Shown here piece by piece: positions 1 through 13,244 of a DNA stretch of 64,000 nucleotides (the first letter of the stretch is position 1; each line of letters starts with the position of its first letter). The position numbers and the translations under genes are program-made. The notes below the pieces were generated by a model that saw nothing but the letters and a program-made list of their open reading frames with translations, searched no databases and was not told where the DNA came from. The DNA is from Chamaelirium japonicum (taxonomy: Eukaryota; Streptophyta; Magnoliopsida; Liliales; Melanthiaceae), in assembly GCA_947650365.1 (NCBI GenBank), contig OX393552.1, positions 24,525,444 through 24,589,443 on the forward strand, in the 5' to 3' direction.

Positions 1-29
1 GCGAGCAGCAGAGGAGTCGGCGGCAGCGA

Positions 30-215
30 GGTGGTTCGGTTGAACTCCCTAGGTCTAGGGTTCATCCCATGGCATGTAGATTAGGTCCGGCCGGCCGGAG
101 CGGGGTTCGGTTAGGTTCGGCGGCGGTGGGCGAGAGGTGCGGGGGGTTCAGTTAGGTCTGGCGGTGGCGGGTGGTTCGGTTAGGTCCGACGGCGGCGGGA
201 GGGATTGCACCAGGT
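30..215. repeat. GC-rich degenerate repeat of a GGTTCGGTTAGG-like motif
   Basis: Variants of ggttcggttaggt recur about five to six times, mixed with ggcggcggg runs. The reading frames through it are low-complexity Gly/Arg/Val and look like no protein I know. It could be part of a GC-rich 5' leader or of a repeat family that starts left of the window. Confidence 0.4.
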
Positions 216-539
216 TCGGAGGGATCTGGTGCAACACCATCTTGTTGCTGTCCTTCCCCTTAAACTGGTCTCTTGGTCAGGACCTCTCACTAAGGCCTCC
301 TAAAAAAAATCGCATTAAGGAAATCAAAAGTATCAAAATTAATATCAAGGTAGCTCAGTATGCAAACCTTCACAAAAAAACTTCCAACGCTGTTGTTCCT
401 AGGATTAAAATCTGCAAGTTGCCACACAACTTGTATCAGTTTCTATTCAATATAGTGATTCAGCTCCTCCACTGCTCAGAAGGCTGCTCGATAGAAAATC
501 AAGCCAATAAATGAGTGACTAAAAGTAGGTCTTCAAAAT
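216..539. other. Unassigned stretch, no gene seen
   Basis: The sequence moves from GC-rich to A-rich. A frame stays open to about 514 but its translation (many Lys, Ile and Asn) has no motif I recognise and no splice context. I see nothing supportable here. Confidence 0.3.
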
Positions 540-860
540 CCAAAATCCGGATCGTAAGAGGAGGTCTTCAAAGGATATACGAAGACAACACTGCCCAGCC
601 CGCTAGCCGATATGGAACTAAACTCCAACACTCCCCCTCTCGTGCAAGCCGGTTTCGTTCAGTCTTTGTCACATGGGTAGGCTCTCACTCGGCTTAACGG
701 ACATAGATCAAACATGCTCAGATACCATGTTAGATACCCTAGCATCCCAAAGCCCATGTAGTAAGGAGAGGTCCTCAGAGGGTATATAAAGACAACACTA
801 CCCAGCCCCCTTGCCGATGTGCCAACAAAGATAATCCATCAAAAATAAATGAATAAACAT
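540..860 (-). mobile_element. Copia-type LTR / primer-binding-site fragment
   Basis: At 716-727 the plus strand reads gctcagatacca. Its complement, TGGTATCTGAGC, is one base from the initiator-Met tRNA primer site used by plant Copia elements. It is followed at once by tgttaga, the reverse of an LTR end TCTAACA. Two similar blocks, about 545-610 and 763-830, share ..gaagacaacactgcccagcc.. and look like duplicated LTR promoter sequence. The element would lie on the minus strand. Outer ends and target duplications were not found, so this is probably a scrap. Confidence 0.4.
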
Positions 861-1192
861 CATATATCTGCATCAAGAGAGGAAATTAGAGACATGGTGC
901 ATGAAGAAACCAATAATTATGGATTAAAAAAGGAGAGTAACCATTACGATTAATCTAAAGAACCAAGCAAAAATCATGGAAATTATATTTTAAAAAATGA
1001 GAAAGCATCGAACGAAGAAAAAAACTAGAATTATAAGAAGAAAAAAAACAAAATCTAAGGAAAAATATGATGACAGCGGAGCAATCTGAAGAACACCACA
1101 CGATTTAGCCAAAAAACTTAGCAGAATAAAACTAAAAAGAAAAATCATCTAAATAAGCAATCTGTAATCCACTCAATAAAAATAAAAAACAC
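861..1192. other. AT-rich stretch, possibly intron of the minus-strand candidate gene
   Basis: A-rich DNA with no open frame of note. If the exon at 1193-1255 is real, this is the start of its first intron on the minus strand. I found no convincing second exon to the left. Confidence 0.25.
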
Positions 1193-1255
1193 CACGTCTG
1201 GGTCGAGGTTCTTGACGTACAGCGACGGCACCGGCACCGTTGGAGGGGCCGCCAT
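1193..1255 (-). CDS. Candidate first coding exon of an RRM-type RNA-binding protein (partial)
   Basis: Read on the minus strand, an ATG at 1255-1253 opens a frame encoding MAAPPTVPVPSLYVKNLD followed by four more residues. It then meets a GT (1192-1191) in a T-rich context that would serve as a splice donor. The string SLYVKNLD resembles the RNP2 strand that opens an RRM domain, as in poly(A)-binding and related proteins after a short Ala/Pro-rich leader. Upstream lie a GC-rich leader (1256-1440) and a TATA-like sequence. Seen: start codon, RRM-like start, donor. Inferred: that it is a gene. No second exon was found within the left 1.2 kb, which is partly transposon sequence, so it may be a truncated pseudogene or a captured fragment. 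The longer frames over this interval are in other registers and look spurious. Confidence 0.33.
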
Positions 1256-1450
1256 CGGAACGCTCCACACAGCCGACGATCAGGAGACATGATGGCCTCT
1301 AGGGATATTAGGGTTTGGAGGCGTGGGTGAGAAGGGTGAGAAACCGAGAGGGGAGGGGTAAGAGGGCGAAGAGTACGCGGCTTTGCATAGGGGGCGGGAG
1401 TTTTCGGGGGTTGGGGCAAGGCCGGGAATTGAGAGTGAGAGAGAGGTATG

Positions 1451-1465
1451 CTATATAGTATATAG
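1451..1465 (-). promoter_or_regulatory. TATA-like element upstream of the minus-strand candidate exon
   Basis: The minus strand reads CTATATACTATATAG about 200 bp before the candidate ATG at 1255, followed by a CT-rich leader. That spacing fits a plant core promoter. It is a short AT motif in a repeat-rich region, so chance is possible. Confidence 0.25.
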
Positions 1466-1535
1466 AGGTCTGCTTAAATAATCTCAAAAAAGATTTAAAA
1501 CTAATCACAGCATATGTACATCACAATATCTTCTA

Positions 1536-2170
1536 GGGTGGGGTTATCTACATCCCTTGGTCTGGTTTAGGCAGCTCCCATCTAAAGACCACCTCTCTTT
1601 TGTCTATGCATGTCATCACCTGCTGCCGCCCACCTCCGCCATCAACAACCCACCATCGCCTGTCACAGCCACTGGCAACCCACCACAGCCTCCTTCCTTT
1701 TCCTACTTCCATTCGTCTTCATCTTCCTCCTGCCCTTCCTCCTCCTTTTTCCTTCCCTTTTTCTCCCTCCCTTTTCCTTCTTTCTCCTCCTCCTCCCATG
1801 AAATCGCGACACTTGGTCAGGAACTCTAAATGCATCTATTGTGTATTCCGTCTGGTTTGGTTGAGTGTCGTGATTTTAGAGAGGGAGGGGGGATGCGAAA
1901 GAAAAAGAATAAGGGGAGAAAAAAGGAGGAGAAAGGGGAGGGGGAAAAAAAAAGGAGGAGGGAGGAGGAGGAAGAAGAAGGGAGGAAGGAGAGGAGGACG
2001 GAGCAGTAGTGGTGGGTTGCCGGCAACGAAGGTGGGCGACGATCTGCACAGGGCGGCGGGTAAAAAACGGGTGGCCGGCCTTTAGACAGGGGATCGACAC
2101 ATCGGGTATTTTTTTCAATTTTAAGTTAGGGGTGCCTATGGAATTTTGTGGGTTGTATATGGCCCCACCC
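1536..2170. mobile_element. Foldback (MITE-like) element with polypyrimidine and polypurine arms
   Basis: The left end gggtggggtt is the inverse of the right end ggccccaccc. Inside, the left arm (to about 1800) is pyrimidine-rich with a block of cctgctgccgcccacc type. The right arm (about 1880-2100) is the purine-rich inverse with ggcggcgggta and ggttgccggcaacg. The arms are diverged but pair over roughly 260 bp. Flanks (tatcttcta on the left, atcttttct on the right) give only an imperfect 9-bp duplication, which would suit a Mutator-like MITE. The open frames inside are low-complexity Ser/Pro or Arg/Lys/Gly artefacts of the skewed composition. Confidence 0.45.
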
Positions 2171-2385
2171 ATCTTTTCTATTCCATATATATAGATCATT
2201 ATTTTTTTTTCCAGAGAAAATGGAGCATGTTGATGGACGAAAAAAAATCTAGCACTCACAGCTATAGTACTCATGCTCTACGTGGGCCAATGAGCGAATA
2301 GCACTCCATGCCAAGTGTGACCTAACAGATGGTGACAATGTGTAAGTACAACAATCGCTGATGTCGAAAATAGTAAATGTAACCC
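2171..2385. other. Unassigned intergenic stretch
   Basis: AT-rich sequence between the foldback element and the SINE. No coding potential or repeat was recognised. Confidence 0.3.
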
Positions 2386-2398
2386 TTGTTTCCACCAT
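2386..2398. repeat. SINE target-site duplication, left copy
   Basis: ttgtttccaccat, identical to 2610-2622 on the other side of the SINE. Confidence 0.8.
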
Positions 2399-2609
2399 TT
2401 TTTTTTTTTTTTTTGACATCGGCGGGTGTCCCGAAACCTTTCGGGCAATGACCCACTTCAGGCTCGGACTAATCCCTCCGGGAGTGAAGCCCGACCCACT
2501 CGGCAATTCCCACTTCACTCCTGGGTAAATCGAGGGGAGGAAGAGTTGAACCCACAACCTCATCACCAAAGCATCAGTTGCTTGCCAACTCTCCAATCCC
2601 CTGGTGGGT
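2399..2609 (-). mobile_element. tRNA-derived SINE with target-site duplications
   Basis: On the minus strand the element starts near 2609, carries an A-box-like TGGCAAGCAACTG and a Pol III B box GGTTCAACTC, and ends in a poly(A) tail (the T run from 2399 on the plus strand). A perfect 13-bp direct repeat, ttgtttccaccat, flanks it at 2386-2398 and 2610-2622. This is the structure of a tRNA-type SINE inserted by LINE machinery. The perfect duplications suggest a fairly recent insertion. The family name is not known to me. Confidence 0.8.
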
Positions 2610-2622
2610 TTGTTTCCACCAT
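2610..2622. repeat. SINE target-site duplication, right copy
   Basis: ttgtttccaccat, identical to 2386-2398. Confidence 0.8.
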
Positions 2623-3051
2623 ATTTGAGTACAAAAGACAATGGCTGCAACTTGGAGTGGCCAATCTGAGCCCAACACGAATTTGGATGTGCTTGGGTTG
2701 GAATTTTTGTCGTATGGGTTCGGCTTGACTTTGAAAATCCCAACTTGATCTCGATTCGGGTTGGGCTTGGGCAGAGGCTTCGGGCAACCCGACCCAAGCC
2801 GAAGCATGACCACTTAGTAAATAAACATTTAATATAATATAATATCGAATAGGTCCAATCAAAATTCATATGTTGGATCGTCCGTTGAATACAAATTTAG
2901 ATCACACTATAGTGGAACTTTAATGAGTATTTATCCTTCTTCTAATAATTAATGACCACCATTGGATGGGCACTTATTCAACCAACGATGGACCATCACC
3001 CATATAAGAATACAAAGAGTTGTTATATGTGGTGTACTACACAAATGAACT
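2623..3051. other. Unassigned stretch with a hAT-like scrap
   Basis: Around 2640-2815 there are gggttgggcttggg and caacccgacccaagcc motifs, the style of hAT subterminal repeats, but no matching ends or target duplications. The rest is AT-rich with nothing recognised. Confidence 0.3.
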
Positions 3052-3059
3052 GTTATATG

Positions 3060-3509
3060 TAGGGCTGGCAATTTCGGACCCGACACGGCAGACCCGACAC
3101 GAAGTTGGCGGGTCTGGGTCAGGGCTAAACGGGTTCGGGTCGTAAACGGGTCGACACGATAGACCCGTTTAATAAACGAGTCGGGTCCGGATTTAGGGTC
3201 TGGACACGGTAGACCCGGGAAGACCGTTTAGTATTCAACGGGTCGTGTCAAGTCGGGTCGGGTCGGGTCTACCCGCAATCCAATACTATAATATATAATA
3301 CCAGCGGGTCTTTCGGGTCAGGTCGGGTCGAGTCGAATTGGGTCGGATCGGGTCAACTGAATAGTCCGGGTGATAAACGGGTCTTACCGGGTCTTATCGG
3401 GTCTAGACACGATTAGTTAAATGGGTCGGGTCCGGGTCTGGGGTTTTTGGACACGAACACGACTAGACACGACACGAACACGACACGACCCGACCCATTG
3501 CCACCCCTG
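3060..3509. mobile_element. Non-autonomous hAT element (MITE) with 8-bp target duplication
   Basis: The left end tagggctggcaat pairs with the right end attgccacccctg as an imperfect terminal inverted repeat. A perfect 8-bp direct repeat gttatatg flanks the element at 3052-3059 and 3510-3517. The interior is made of gacccgacacg, cgggtcgggtc and aaacgggtc repeats, typical of hAT subterminal regions. At 450 bp there is no room for a transposase, and the frames through it are artefacts of the repeat. Identification as hAT rests on the 8-bp duplication and the (C/T)AGGGxTGGCAA-type end. Confidence 0.85.
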
Positions 3510-3517
3510 GTTATATG

Positions 3518-3777
3518 TTGGTAATTTATCCTCAACCATGTTGAAACCGGCCAACCCGGCCCACACAAGCCGATCAACCAAAGGTATAATGTTTACAATC
3601 AATTTCCTAAAGTCTTTTTTCTTTGATTAGAAAACAACCAACAAACTTCAACTATAATGTGTAGCTTAACTAGAATGCGAGACCTATCATATTTGCGCTG
3701 ACTAATTCTTCCATGAATTTCAGCTAATACAAAGACTCGTTGAGCCTACGAGTAAGATATTTCGACGTACCAATTTC
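3518..3777. other. Unassigned stretch
   Basis: Non-coding, AT-rich sequence between the hAT MITE and the LTR scrap. No feature was recognised. Confidence 0.3.
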
Positions 3778-4200
3778 TTGTTGTTGGCTGTGTGGTGTGT
3801 TTTCAAAACCACAAAACCTATTTCGGGTTTAGTCCCACATCTCCTATGGGAAACACCCTATACCCATTTAAAAGTCAAAGCCCCTATTTCCTTCCTAGAC
3901 CATCATAGTGGAGGCTCTCCATCAGATCACACGCGCGCGCATGCATGTAGGGCATGGGCTGGGCACGTGTGTGTGTGCACCCGCGAACCCGGACATGATA
4001 GCTGTTTCGAAATGGCTCAGTCCAACCAGCCCGCTTTTAATTTTTTTAATTACATTCATTTTTTTTCATAATATTTTATAGTTGTTGCTGTATATTAGCC
4101 GTTACGAGATAGCTCTCCATGAGCTGTAACGTGTGGAGAAAATGAGCCTGATAAGTAACCCTTGAACCACTCCCGTCATTGAACCTCCTATTAACTGCCC
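3778..4200 (+). mobile_element. LTR fragment (dispersed repeat, second copy near 56.2 kb)
   Basis: It contains tttagtcccacatctcctat, a block common near the start of plant retrotransposon LTRs. The stretch from about 3990 (ggacatgatagctg, then cataatattttatagt, gagctgtaacgtg and ccttgaaccactcc) reappears with scattered changes at about 56,215-56,440. The copy is cut at the right by the (CA)n array. The open frame over it is not a plausible protein. Confidence 0.5.

Positions 4201-4780
<580 letters not shown>

Positions 4781-4873
<93 letters not shown>
4781..4873. repeat. Compound microsatellite (CT)n(TA)n, mirror of 4251-4392
   Basis: (CT)n to about 4827, then (TA)n to 4873, the inverse order of the left side of the hairpin element. 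Confidence 0.95.
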
Positions 4874-4875
<2 letters not shown>

Positions 4876-6300
4876 AATATTTCAGGGTTTTGTGGGGGGG
4901 ACAAATATTTAATTGAGTCGAGAGACAAACGTAAGAGACAAACACAGCCGTTCATTGCAGTTAGGGTGAGTGTCATTCACTTGGAGGAGATGGATTAACG
5001 GCTGTGATTGATCCGACCAGCCCTCTAAAAATGGAACTGGATTAAAAGGACAGCTGTAGTTATACGGTGGGTTAAAAATGAAAGCTGATGGTACCCGTCT
5101 CAAATTCAATCACCTTCCATGTTACTAGATCTGGCCTAACCCGAAAAAATCACAGCCGTCCATTAAATCAAATTCTCGTCTCTCCTTCCAATTTTATCCC
5201 GTCCCTGTTCTGTCCCCGTCCCCCCTTCCTATTTTATCCCGACCCCCACCTCCACCTCTCTCTCTCTATCTCTCTCTCTGTCTCTCTCTCTCTCTCAATC
5301 GTCCAGCTCTCCGATCCCCGACCACAGTGCCGCCCTCCCTCCCTAAACTTTGCCTCGATCACAGCTCTCTGATCTCTCTCTCTCCATCCTCTCGAGCTCT
5401 TTCCTCTCTCATTTCTTGGGATTTCGACCTCTAGGGGAGGGGGCTGATCGACTCCCCTCCCCCTTTATTCTCCAACGGAAGGGCAGCGACGATGGAGGGG
5501 ATTAATCACCTCCGATCTCGCCCACCTGACTCGCCGATCCAGATCCGATCTCGCCAATCCAGATTCGATCTTGCCGACCGTCTACTGATCCGACCCCAAC
5601 TGCCTCTTTGCCCTCCCCCTCCCCATCTAACCAATCACAACCCTTATCCTCTCTCTCGATCGACCCCGACCACCGAACGTCGGCCTGCCGCCGACAATCT
5701 CTCGATCAGATCTGATGGACAATTCCATCGGCAAACAAAACCAATCCCCCTCTCCTCCTCCGGCGAGATCATCACACTCCGATAAGGCCCTCGGTCCTAA
5801 CTGCAAGCCCTCCGTCGATGCCGTGTCTTCAAATAGAAGAGGTCGGCAAATGGAGAGAAGCCGGAGAGGAATAAGGGGGGAGGGGGAGACAGGCCCTCCG
5901 GCTCCACTACTTCAGGATCGAGCGGGCACAACTAGAACCCTCAAGCCGGGTTGCACATGTCGACAGAAGTGGGTCCGGGCCGGAGGCAATGACGGTAATG
6001 GTCTCTCTCTCTCTCTCTGTTTTTTTTTTCTCCTTTCTCTTCTCCTTCTCTTTCTCAGGCTTTAGGGGTTTTTTTTCTCCGGTAAACTACCACGTCGGTC
6101 GCCGCCCTTCCTCTGATTTCGTTCTGCCCACTGCCCCCCACCACACCCTCACCACCAAAGAGTCAAGCTTTCTCTCTCTGTCTCTGTCTCTCCTCTTTCT
6201 CTCTCTAACTTCTTGCTTTTTTTTTTCTTGATTCCAGGTACATGATGATGCTGGGGGGATCAGAATTGTCACCAAACTAAGAGGGTATGTAATTAGTCTG
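4874..6300. other. Pyrimidine-rich, leader-like region; no proven gene
   Basis: From about 5160 to 6230 the plus strand is C/T-rich with many short (CT)n runs and clean tcttgattccag and gttttt-type splice-like signals, as in 5' leaders of plant genes. A possible mini-exon at about 6239-6284 follows an acceptor-like ttccag and precedes gtatgtaatt. Open frames here (about 80-120 codons) are Ser/Pro/Arg-rich and unrecognised. It may be the dead 5' end of the gene whose fragment lies at 7675-7799, but I cannot show the connection. Confidence 0.3.
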
Positions 6301-7674
6301 GGTTCAGTGGATGCCTGTAATAAGGTCTCTTAAAAGGATCTCGATTTCATCTCTTTCTCTCACTCTCTGTCTCTCTCTTTGGAAGTGATCTCAGAGGGGA
6401 AAAAGGATCGCGATTTTCTCTCACCCATTCTCTCTTGTAGTGATCTCAAGGGGAGAAAAAGGAATTTGTTTGAAACAGTGAGTATCAACGGTATACCTAG
6501 ATTCTTACAGTAATTTTTTTAAAAAACTTTCCCCCTTCAGATCATAGGTATCGTTCTCTCTCTCTCTGTGAATCTGTGTGTGTGTGTGTGTGTGTATGTG
6601 TGTTTGTGTGTTTGTTTCCCCCCAAGTGTTTAGGTATTGATTCCACTTGCTTTGCATTTCATCAGGAAGATAGAGAGAGAGAGAGAGAGATGAAAACATT
6701 TGTGCCTTTTTTTTATTTGGCCAAAGTATATGTGCTTCTATTTTATTTATGCTAATGTTTTTCTTTGCTTTTTTAGACACATATTGTAGTATATTATAAA
6801 TTAAGCACAATGTCTGTGTTAGGTTTTTGTAAGAAGGCAGATGGATTACCTGTCAAAAAAAAAGAAGAAAAGAAGACAGATGGATTGAGAGGTGAGGGTT
6901 TTAAATATTTTAATTAATAGCATTTCTCTGCCACAATATTTGTTCTCTGTTTATGTATTCATTTGCAAGTATGCAAGTGTATTTGTATGTAAAAGCTCAT
7001 ATTTATTCTCTCTTCTTTTTTTTAACTCAAACCTTTGTTTGATTCATCCATTACGTTATTCTCACCTCACATTCGGTGGCTATCGTCCTAATAGATCTTT
7101 GGAGTTCACTGTTTTTTCTTTTTTGGTTTTCTATCTTTTTTTTGTTTGTGTTTTAAGATGGGATCTCCCTCTATCCTTGATTGAAGATTGATATATATCA
7201 CATGAGGGTTTTTGTTCATAAGAATTATGTAGATCCTTTTGGTCAGAATTAGATTCACTTTTTTTTTTCATTTTTTATTTGTTGTTGTTTGATAAACCTT
7301 TTTGGCCAGGAATTAGATCGTATTTCATATGAATAATTTTCAGCCTCTTTTGTTGCATTAAAGTTGTAGTATGACTCTTGCAAAATATGATTTCCCAGTT
7401 CAATGTTTTTGGTTTTGAATGGGCTTGAGATAGTCCAGTTTCATACTATTGTCTTACTTTAATATCATATTTTGCAACATTTTGCAATATGCATACGTTA
7501 TTTATACTACTTTAATAGGTGCAGCACAAGTCTGGAGTAGTCTTGGAAGCCTTTGGAGCAACTCGACTTAGTGACAGTCTTCTTGGAAGGCTTTTATGCT
7601 CTATATTAGCGATTGGATCCGAAGGTCATTCACCTTAAGTACAAGAGTGACACAACAAAAACCTTGACCTTTTG
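6301..7674. other. T-rich, intron-like stretch
   Basis: T-rich plus strand with short (GT)n near 6575-6600 and (GA)n near 6670-6690. There is no convincing coding sequence. The composition is that of a plant intron on the plus strand. Confidence 0.3.
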
Positions 7675-7799
7675 GTTCTATGAAGCAGGAAACAAATTTT
7701 ACCTGAAATTTGAATAGGGGAAGATCTACTACATTACCAAAGGGTTGCAAACAAGCAATTTAAGACAACAAATTTTGACAGAGATGGATTTCCTTTAGT
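7675..7799 (+). pseudogene. Broken fragment of RPA1 (replication protein A large subunit, RPA70)
   Basis: Translated in pieces, the stretch gives FYEAGNKFYLKFE, then a TAG stop, then GKIYYITK, then after a shift of frame RVANKQFKT. RPA70 proteins of plants and animals carry a segment of the form FNEA..KFY..FE.GKVYYISKGSLR.ANKQFKT in the first DNA-binding OB fold, so the order and spacing match. RPA70 binds single-stranded DNA in replication and repair. Here only about 40 residues remain, with one stop and one frameshift, so it cannot function. It lies about 1.3 kb before a Helitron-type 3' end. Plant Helitrons often carry RPA-like genes or captured gene pieces, so it may be Helitron cargo. 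Confidence 0.55.
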
Positions 7800-7871
7800 A
7801 TCTGATTTTATGTATCCTATGGTTTTATGTATAGTTGTTTGTAACACAGAGATCAAGTAAAGATGGATATG

Positions 7872-7959
<88 letters not shown>
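7872..7959. repeat. Compound microsatellite (CT)n(CA)n
   Basis: (CT)n to about 7928 followed by (CA)n to 7959. Reading frames through it (Leu-Ser, Thr-His) are artefacts. Confidence 0.95.
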
Positions 7960-7961
<2 letters not shown>

Positions 7962-8229
7962 GGCAGTCGGTCAGAGGAGGGGCACAACCGATGTGGGCGG
8001 GGTGGCTGTGCCGACTGGCACCCCCGCCAAAAGTGTTTTCTTGGTAAAGGCAGTCGCTGCAGTGTCAAAGACAAGGTATTACTAATGGTGTCTGTGTTCT
8101 GAACACACGGATTGACAGTCATTGGTTGTCATGGGTGCCTATGCCTGCATGGATCGGCTTTAGGATGGCAATTTAAAAAAAATCTAGACATTTGTATATG
8201 AAATAGAAATTATTTAGCAGTTTTATGAT
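7960..8229. other. Unassigned stretch
   Basis: Mixed-composition DNA without recognisable coding or repeat content. Confidence 0.3.
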
Positions 8230-8530
8230 CACTACAACATATAGGCTTTTGCGGTGGCCATTTTAAGACTTGGCTGACTATAGGAGGAATGTGTGGTCGT
8301 AGCCCAGGCCGTGAAAATAGGAATCTCTTGTGGTGAATGGGATTGGCCGCTGAATTTGAAAGCTTTTGCGGCGATTTGGGGTCGAGGTAGCGGCGGAGGT
8401 GCGTGTTATCGCTGAAGGAGGGTTAGAGTCGATGTGGCAAAGGCGACCGTTCGAGTACCAACGTAATATGCAACCCCCCCCCCCCCCCCGCACACACACA
8501 CCTGCAAATGTGTTTCTTCGTTGAAGGTGG
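8230..8530. mobile_element. CACTA-like (En/Spm) transposon end, truncated
   Basis: The stretch begins CACTACAACATATAGG, the form of a CACTA-superfamily terminus. It is followed by GC-rich subterminal motifs, cttttgcggtggcc and cttttgcggcgatt, in direct repeat. No partner end (..TTGTAGTG) with a matching 3-bp duplication was seen downstream. It ends near a C run and CA repeat (about 8475-8501). Confidence 0.35.
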
Positions 8531-8815
8531 CCGTTGTGCATTTATTTGAACCCTTGACCAAGCCCATGAGTTGCATTTCTTAACAACTAACATATCAGTT
8601 GGAGATGAAATTGATGGTACTTAGATCAGCATTATTACTAATCATCTTCACTCATCTTTCCCTTCCAAATTACCCAAGTGGTCGGTACGTCATCTGTAAG
8701 TGCGTCGAAACAAGATAAACCAATGATCGAAACTTGCCATAATGATGAGAAGTACCCCGATTTTTAACAACACCATGGGTTTGAAGGCGGGCCTAAGGCG
8801 AGAGGGAAATATTTT
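8531..8815. other. Unassigned stretch
   Basis: No gene or repeat recognised. If the Helitron call is right, part of this lies inside the Helitron. Confidence 0.25.
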
Positions 8816-11667
<2,852 letters not shown>

Positions 11668-11681
11668 TATATGTATATATA

Positions 11682-11831
11682 GGGGCATGCTATAATGCGG
11701 CATGCGGTACGTGCGGCACTGCACCGTAGCCGTCTGATGCACGCGTCGCGTGCATGAGATGCACGCAGCGATGCATCAGACGGCTACTATGCGGTGCCGC
11801 ACTTACCGCATGCTGCATTATAGCATGCCCC
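11682..11831. mobile_element. Small near-perfect palindromic element inside TA repeats
   Basis: The left arm ggggcatgctataatgc.. is the inverse of the right arm ..gcattatagcatgcccc. The match runs through gcggcatgcggta and gccgtctgatgca nearly to the centre of the 150-bp unit, so it would fold as one hairpin. Short TATATA tracts flank both ends, as for the three larger elements to the left. Confidence 0.88.
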
Positions 11832-12470
11832 TATATATATATTAGGTTGCGCTGTGAGCTGCGAAAGAAAATGCGCTGTGCATTTATGGCCGTCCAATCT
11901 GATTTAATCTAACGGCTACAAAACCTTTGCGAGAAAAAGATTTATGTCAGCCCCTTCGAGCGTCGTTTCGGCCGCCCAGTCCCGAGGACTCCGCTTCTTC
12001 GAGCAGCGTGGCCCATCCCAACGACCTCGACTCCCCCGTGCGGCTTCGACTTCCCCCAACGACCTCGACTTCCCCCGACGACCTCGACTCCCCTGGTGAA
12101 CTCTACTCCCCCGCACGACCTCAACTCCCCTGCGCAGCCAGATCTGTGGACCGCTAGATCCGAAGAGGAAAACCTCTTCTTCTCCTTCTTCGAGCACAGC
12201 TGCGACCTCACCAGCATCCCTCCGAACACCCCAGAAACACCATGTCTTTTTTTGACTCCCCAGCAACCTCGACTAACCTACGCGGCCAGATCTGTGGGCC
12301 GCCAAATCCAAAGAGGAAATCCTCTTCTTCTCCTTCCTCGAGCACAAATGCAGCCGCCAGATCCGGACTCGGAAGTCATCTTCTTCTTCTTCGAGCACAA
12401 CTCAGGTGCAAGTCGGGATCCAAAAAAAATAAAAAATCTGATAGTTCTGATTTCGTTTTGCTATTTGCTG
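11832..12470. repeat. GC-rich stretch with a direct repeat of about 150 bp
   Basis: Block 12,128-12,215 (gccagatctgtgga..gaagaggaaaacctcttcttctc..gagcacag) is repeated with changes at 12,277-12,362, and a short third piece (gcggccagatctg) occurs near 12,995. Earlier, cgacctcgactcccc units recur at about 12,020-12,130. Frames are Ser/Pro-rich and unrecognised. Confidence 0.5.
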
Positions 12471-12690
12471 AAAGCTCTTAAGAGGAAGTCCAATTTTTGT
12501 GTAATTGGAAAAACGAGATCGAGTGGAAAAAGAGGGATATGAAGAGAAAGTTCAATTGAAAAAACGAGGTCGAGTGGAAAAATTTGATAGGTCTGATTTC
12601 GTTTTTTCAATTGTTGATAGCTCTGAAGGGTTTGTTTTACCTCCCCATTGCAGAATTTTTATACTTTGCACTCGTTGAGAAGATCTGAAT
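12471..12690 (+). repeat. Left arm of a 42-kb-spaced inverted repeat
   Basis: The segment with ttcaattgttgatagctctg, gggtttgttttacctcccca and tttgcactcgttgagaag is the inverse of 54,975-55,115, with scattered differences over about 140-150 bp. The two arms bracket the FAR1-like pseudogene and the retrotransposon nest, so they could be subterminal or terminal repeats of a Mutator-like element. They could also be two unrelated copies of a dispersed repeat. Confidence 0.6.
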
Positions 12691-12701
12691 AATTCAGGTT
12701 C

Positions 12702-12950
12702 GATGAGAATCAGGTTTGATTGTAGGCCACAATCAGGTTTGATTGCAAGCCACAAACTGATAATGCAATCAGGTTTTTGAGTCAGGTTTTTACAGATCAT
12801 AATCGGGTTTGATTGCATTATCAGTTTGATGAGAATCAAGTTTGATTGCAGGCCACAATTATGTTTGATTACAAGCCACAAATTGATAATGCAATCAGGT
12901 TTTTTAAACAGGTTTTTGCAGGCCATAATCAAGTTTCCAATTACTGATAG
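12702..12950. repeat. Tandem duplication of about 125 bp
   Basis: gatgagaatcaggtttgatt..(12,702) is repeated from 12,828 (gatgagaatcaagtttgatt..), each followed by ..aatgcaatcaggttttt... Within each unit caggtttgattgcaagccac-type subrepeats recur. No coding potential. Confidence 0.75.
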
Positions 12951-13244
12951 CTCCTTTCAATCAAATTGCAAATCTGAAGAGGAAGTCCCCCTGCGCGGCC
13001 AGATCTGAAAGGATTCCCCCCGCGCAGCCAAATCACAGCCCCTTTCACCCCACTACCGATGGCTACGCTCTTACCCACCTCCGACAACGACATCTTCATC
13101 GCCACGATCCGAATTCCTAATGTTTGTTTTTTCTCCTCAACCATAATTTATTTTTTTTATCTAACCATAATTCTATTTTTATTTTTTACAGTATGAACTC
13201 TTATTGTTATATTATAGATTTTTGATCAAAAGATTCAAATTACA

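Noticed and set aside
1557-2274. Ser/Pro-rich and Arg/Lys-rich frames
   Set aside because: Translations of polypyrimidine and polypurine tracts of the foldback element.
2249-2869. 206-codon frame on the minus strand
   Set aside because: It runs through the SINE and hAT-like repeat sequence and has no domain.
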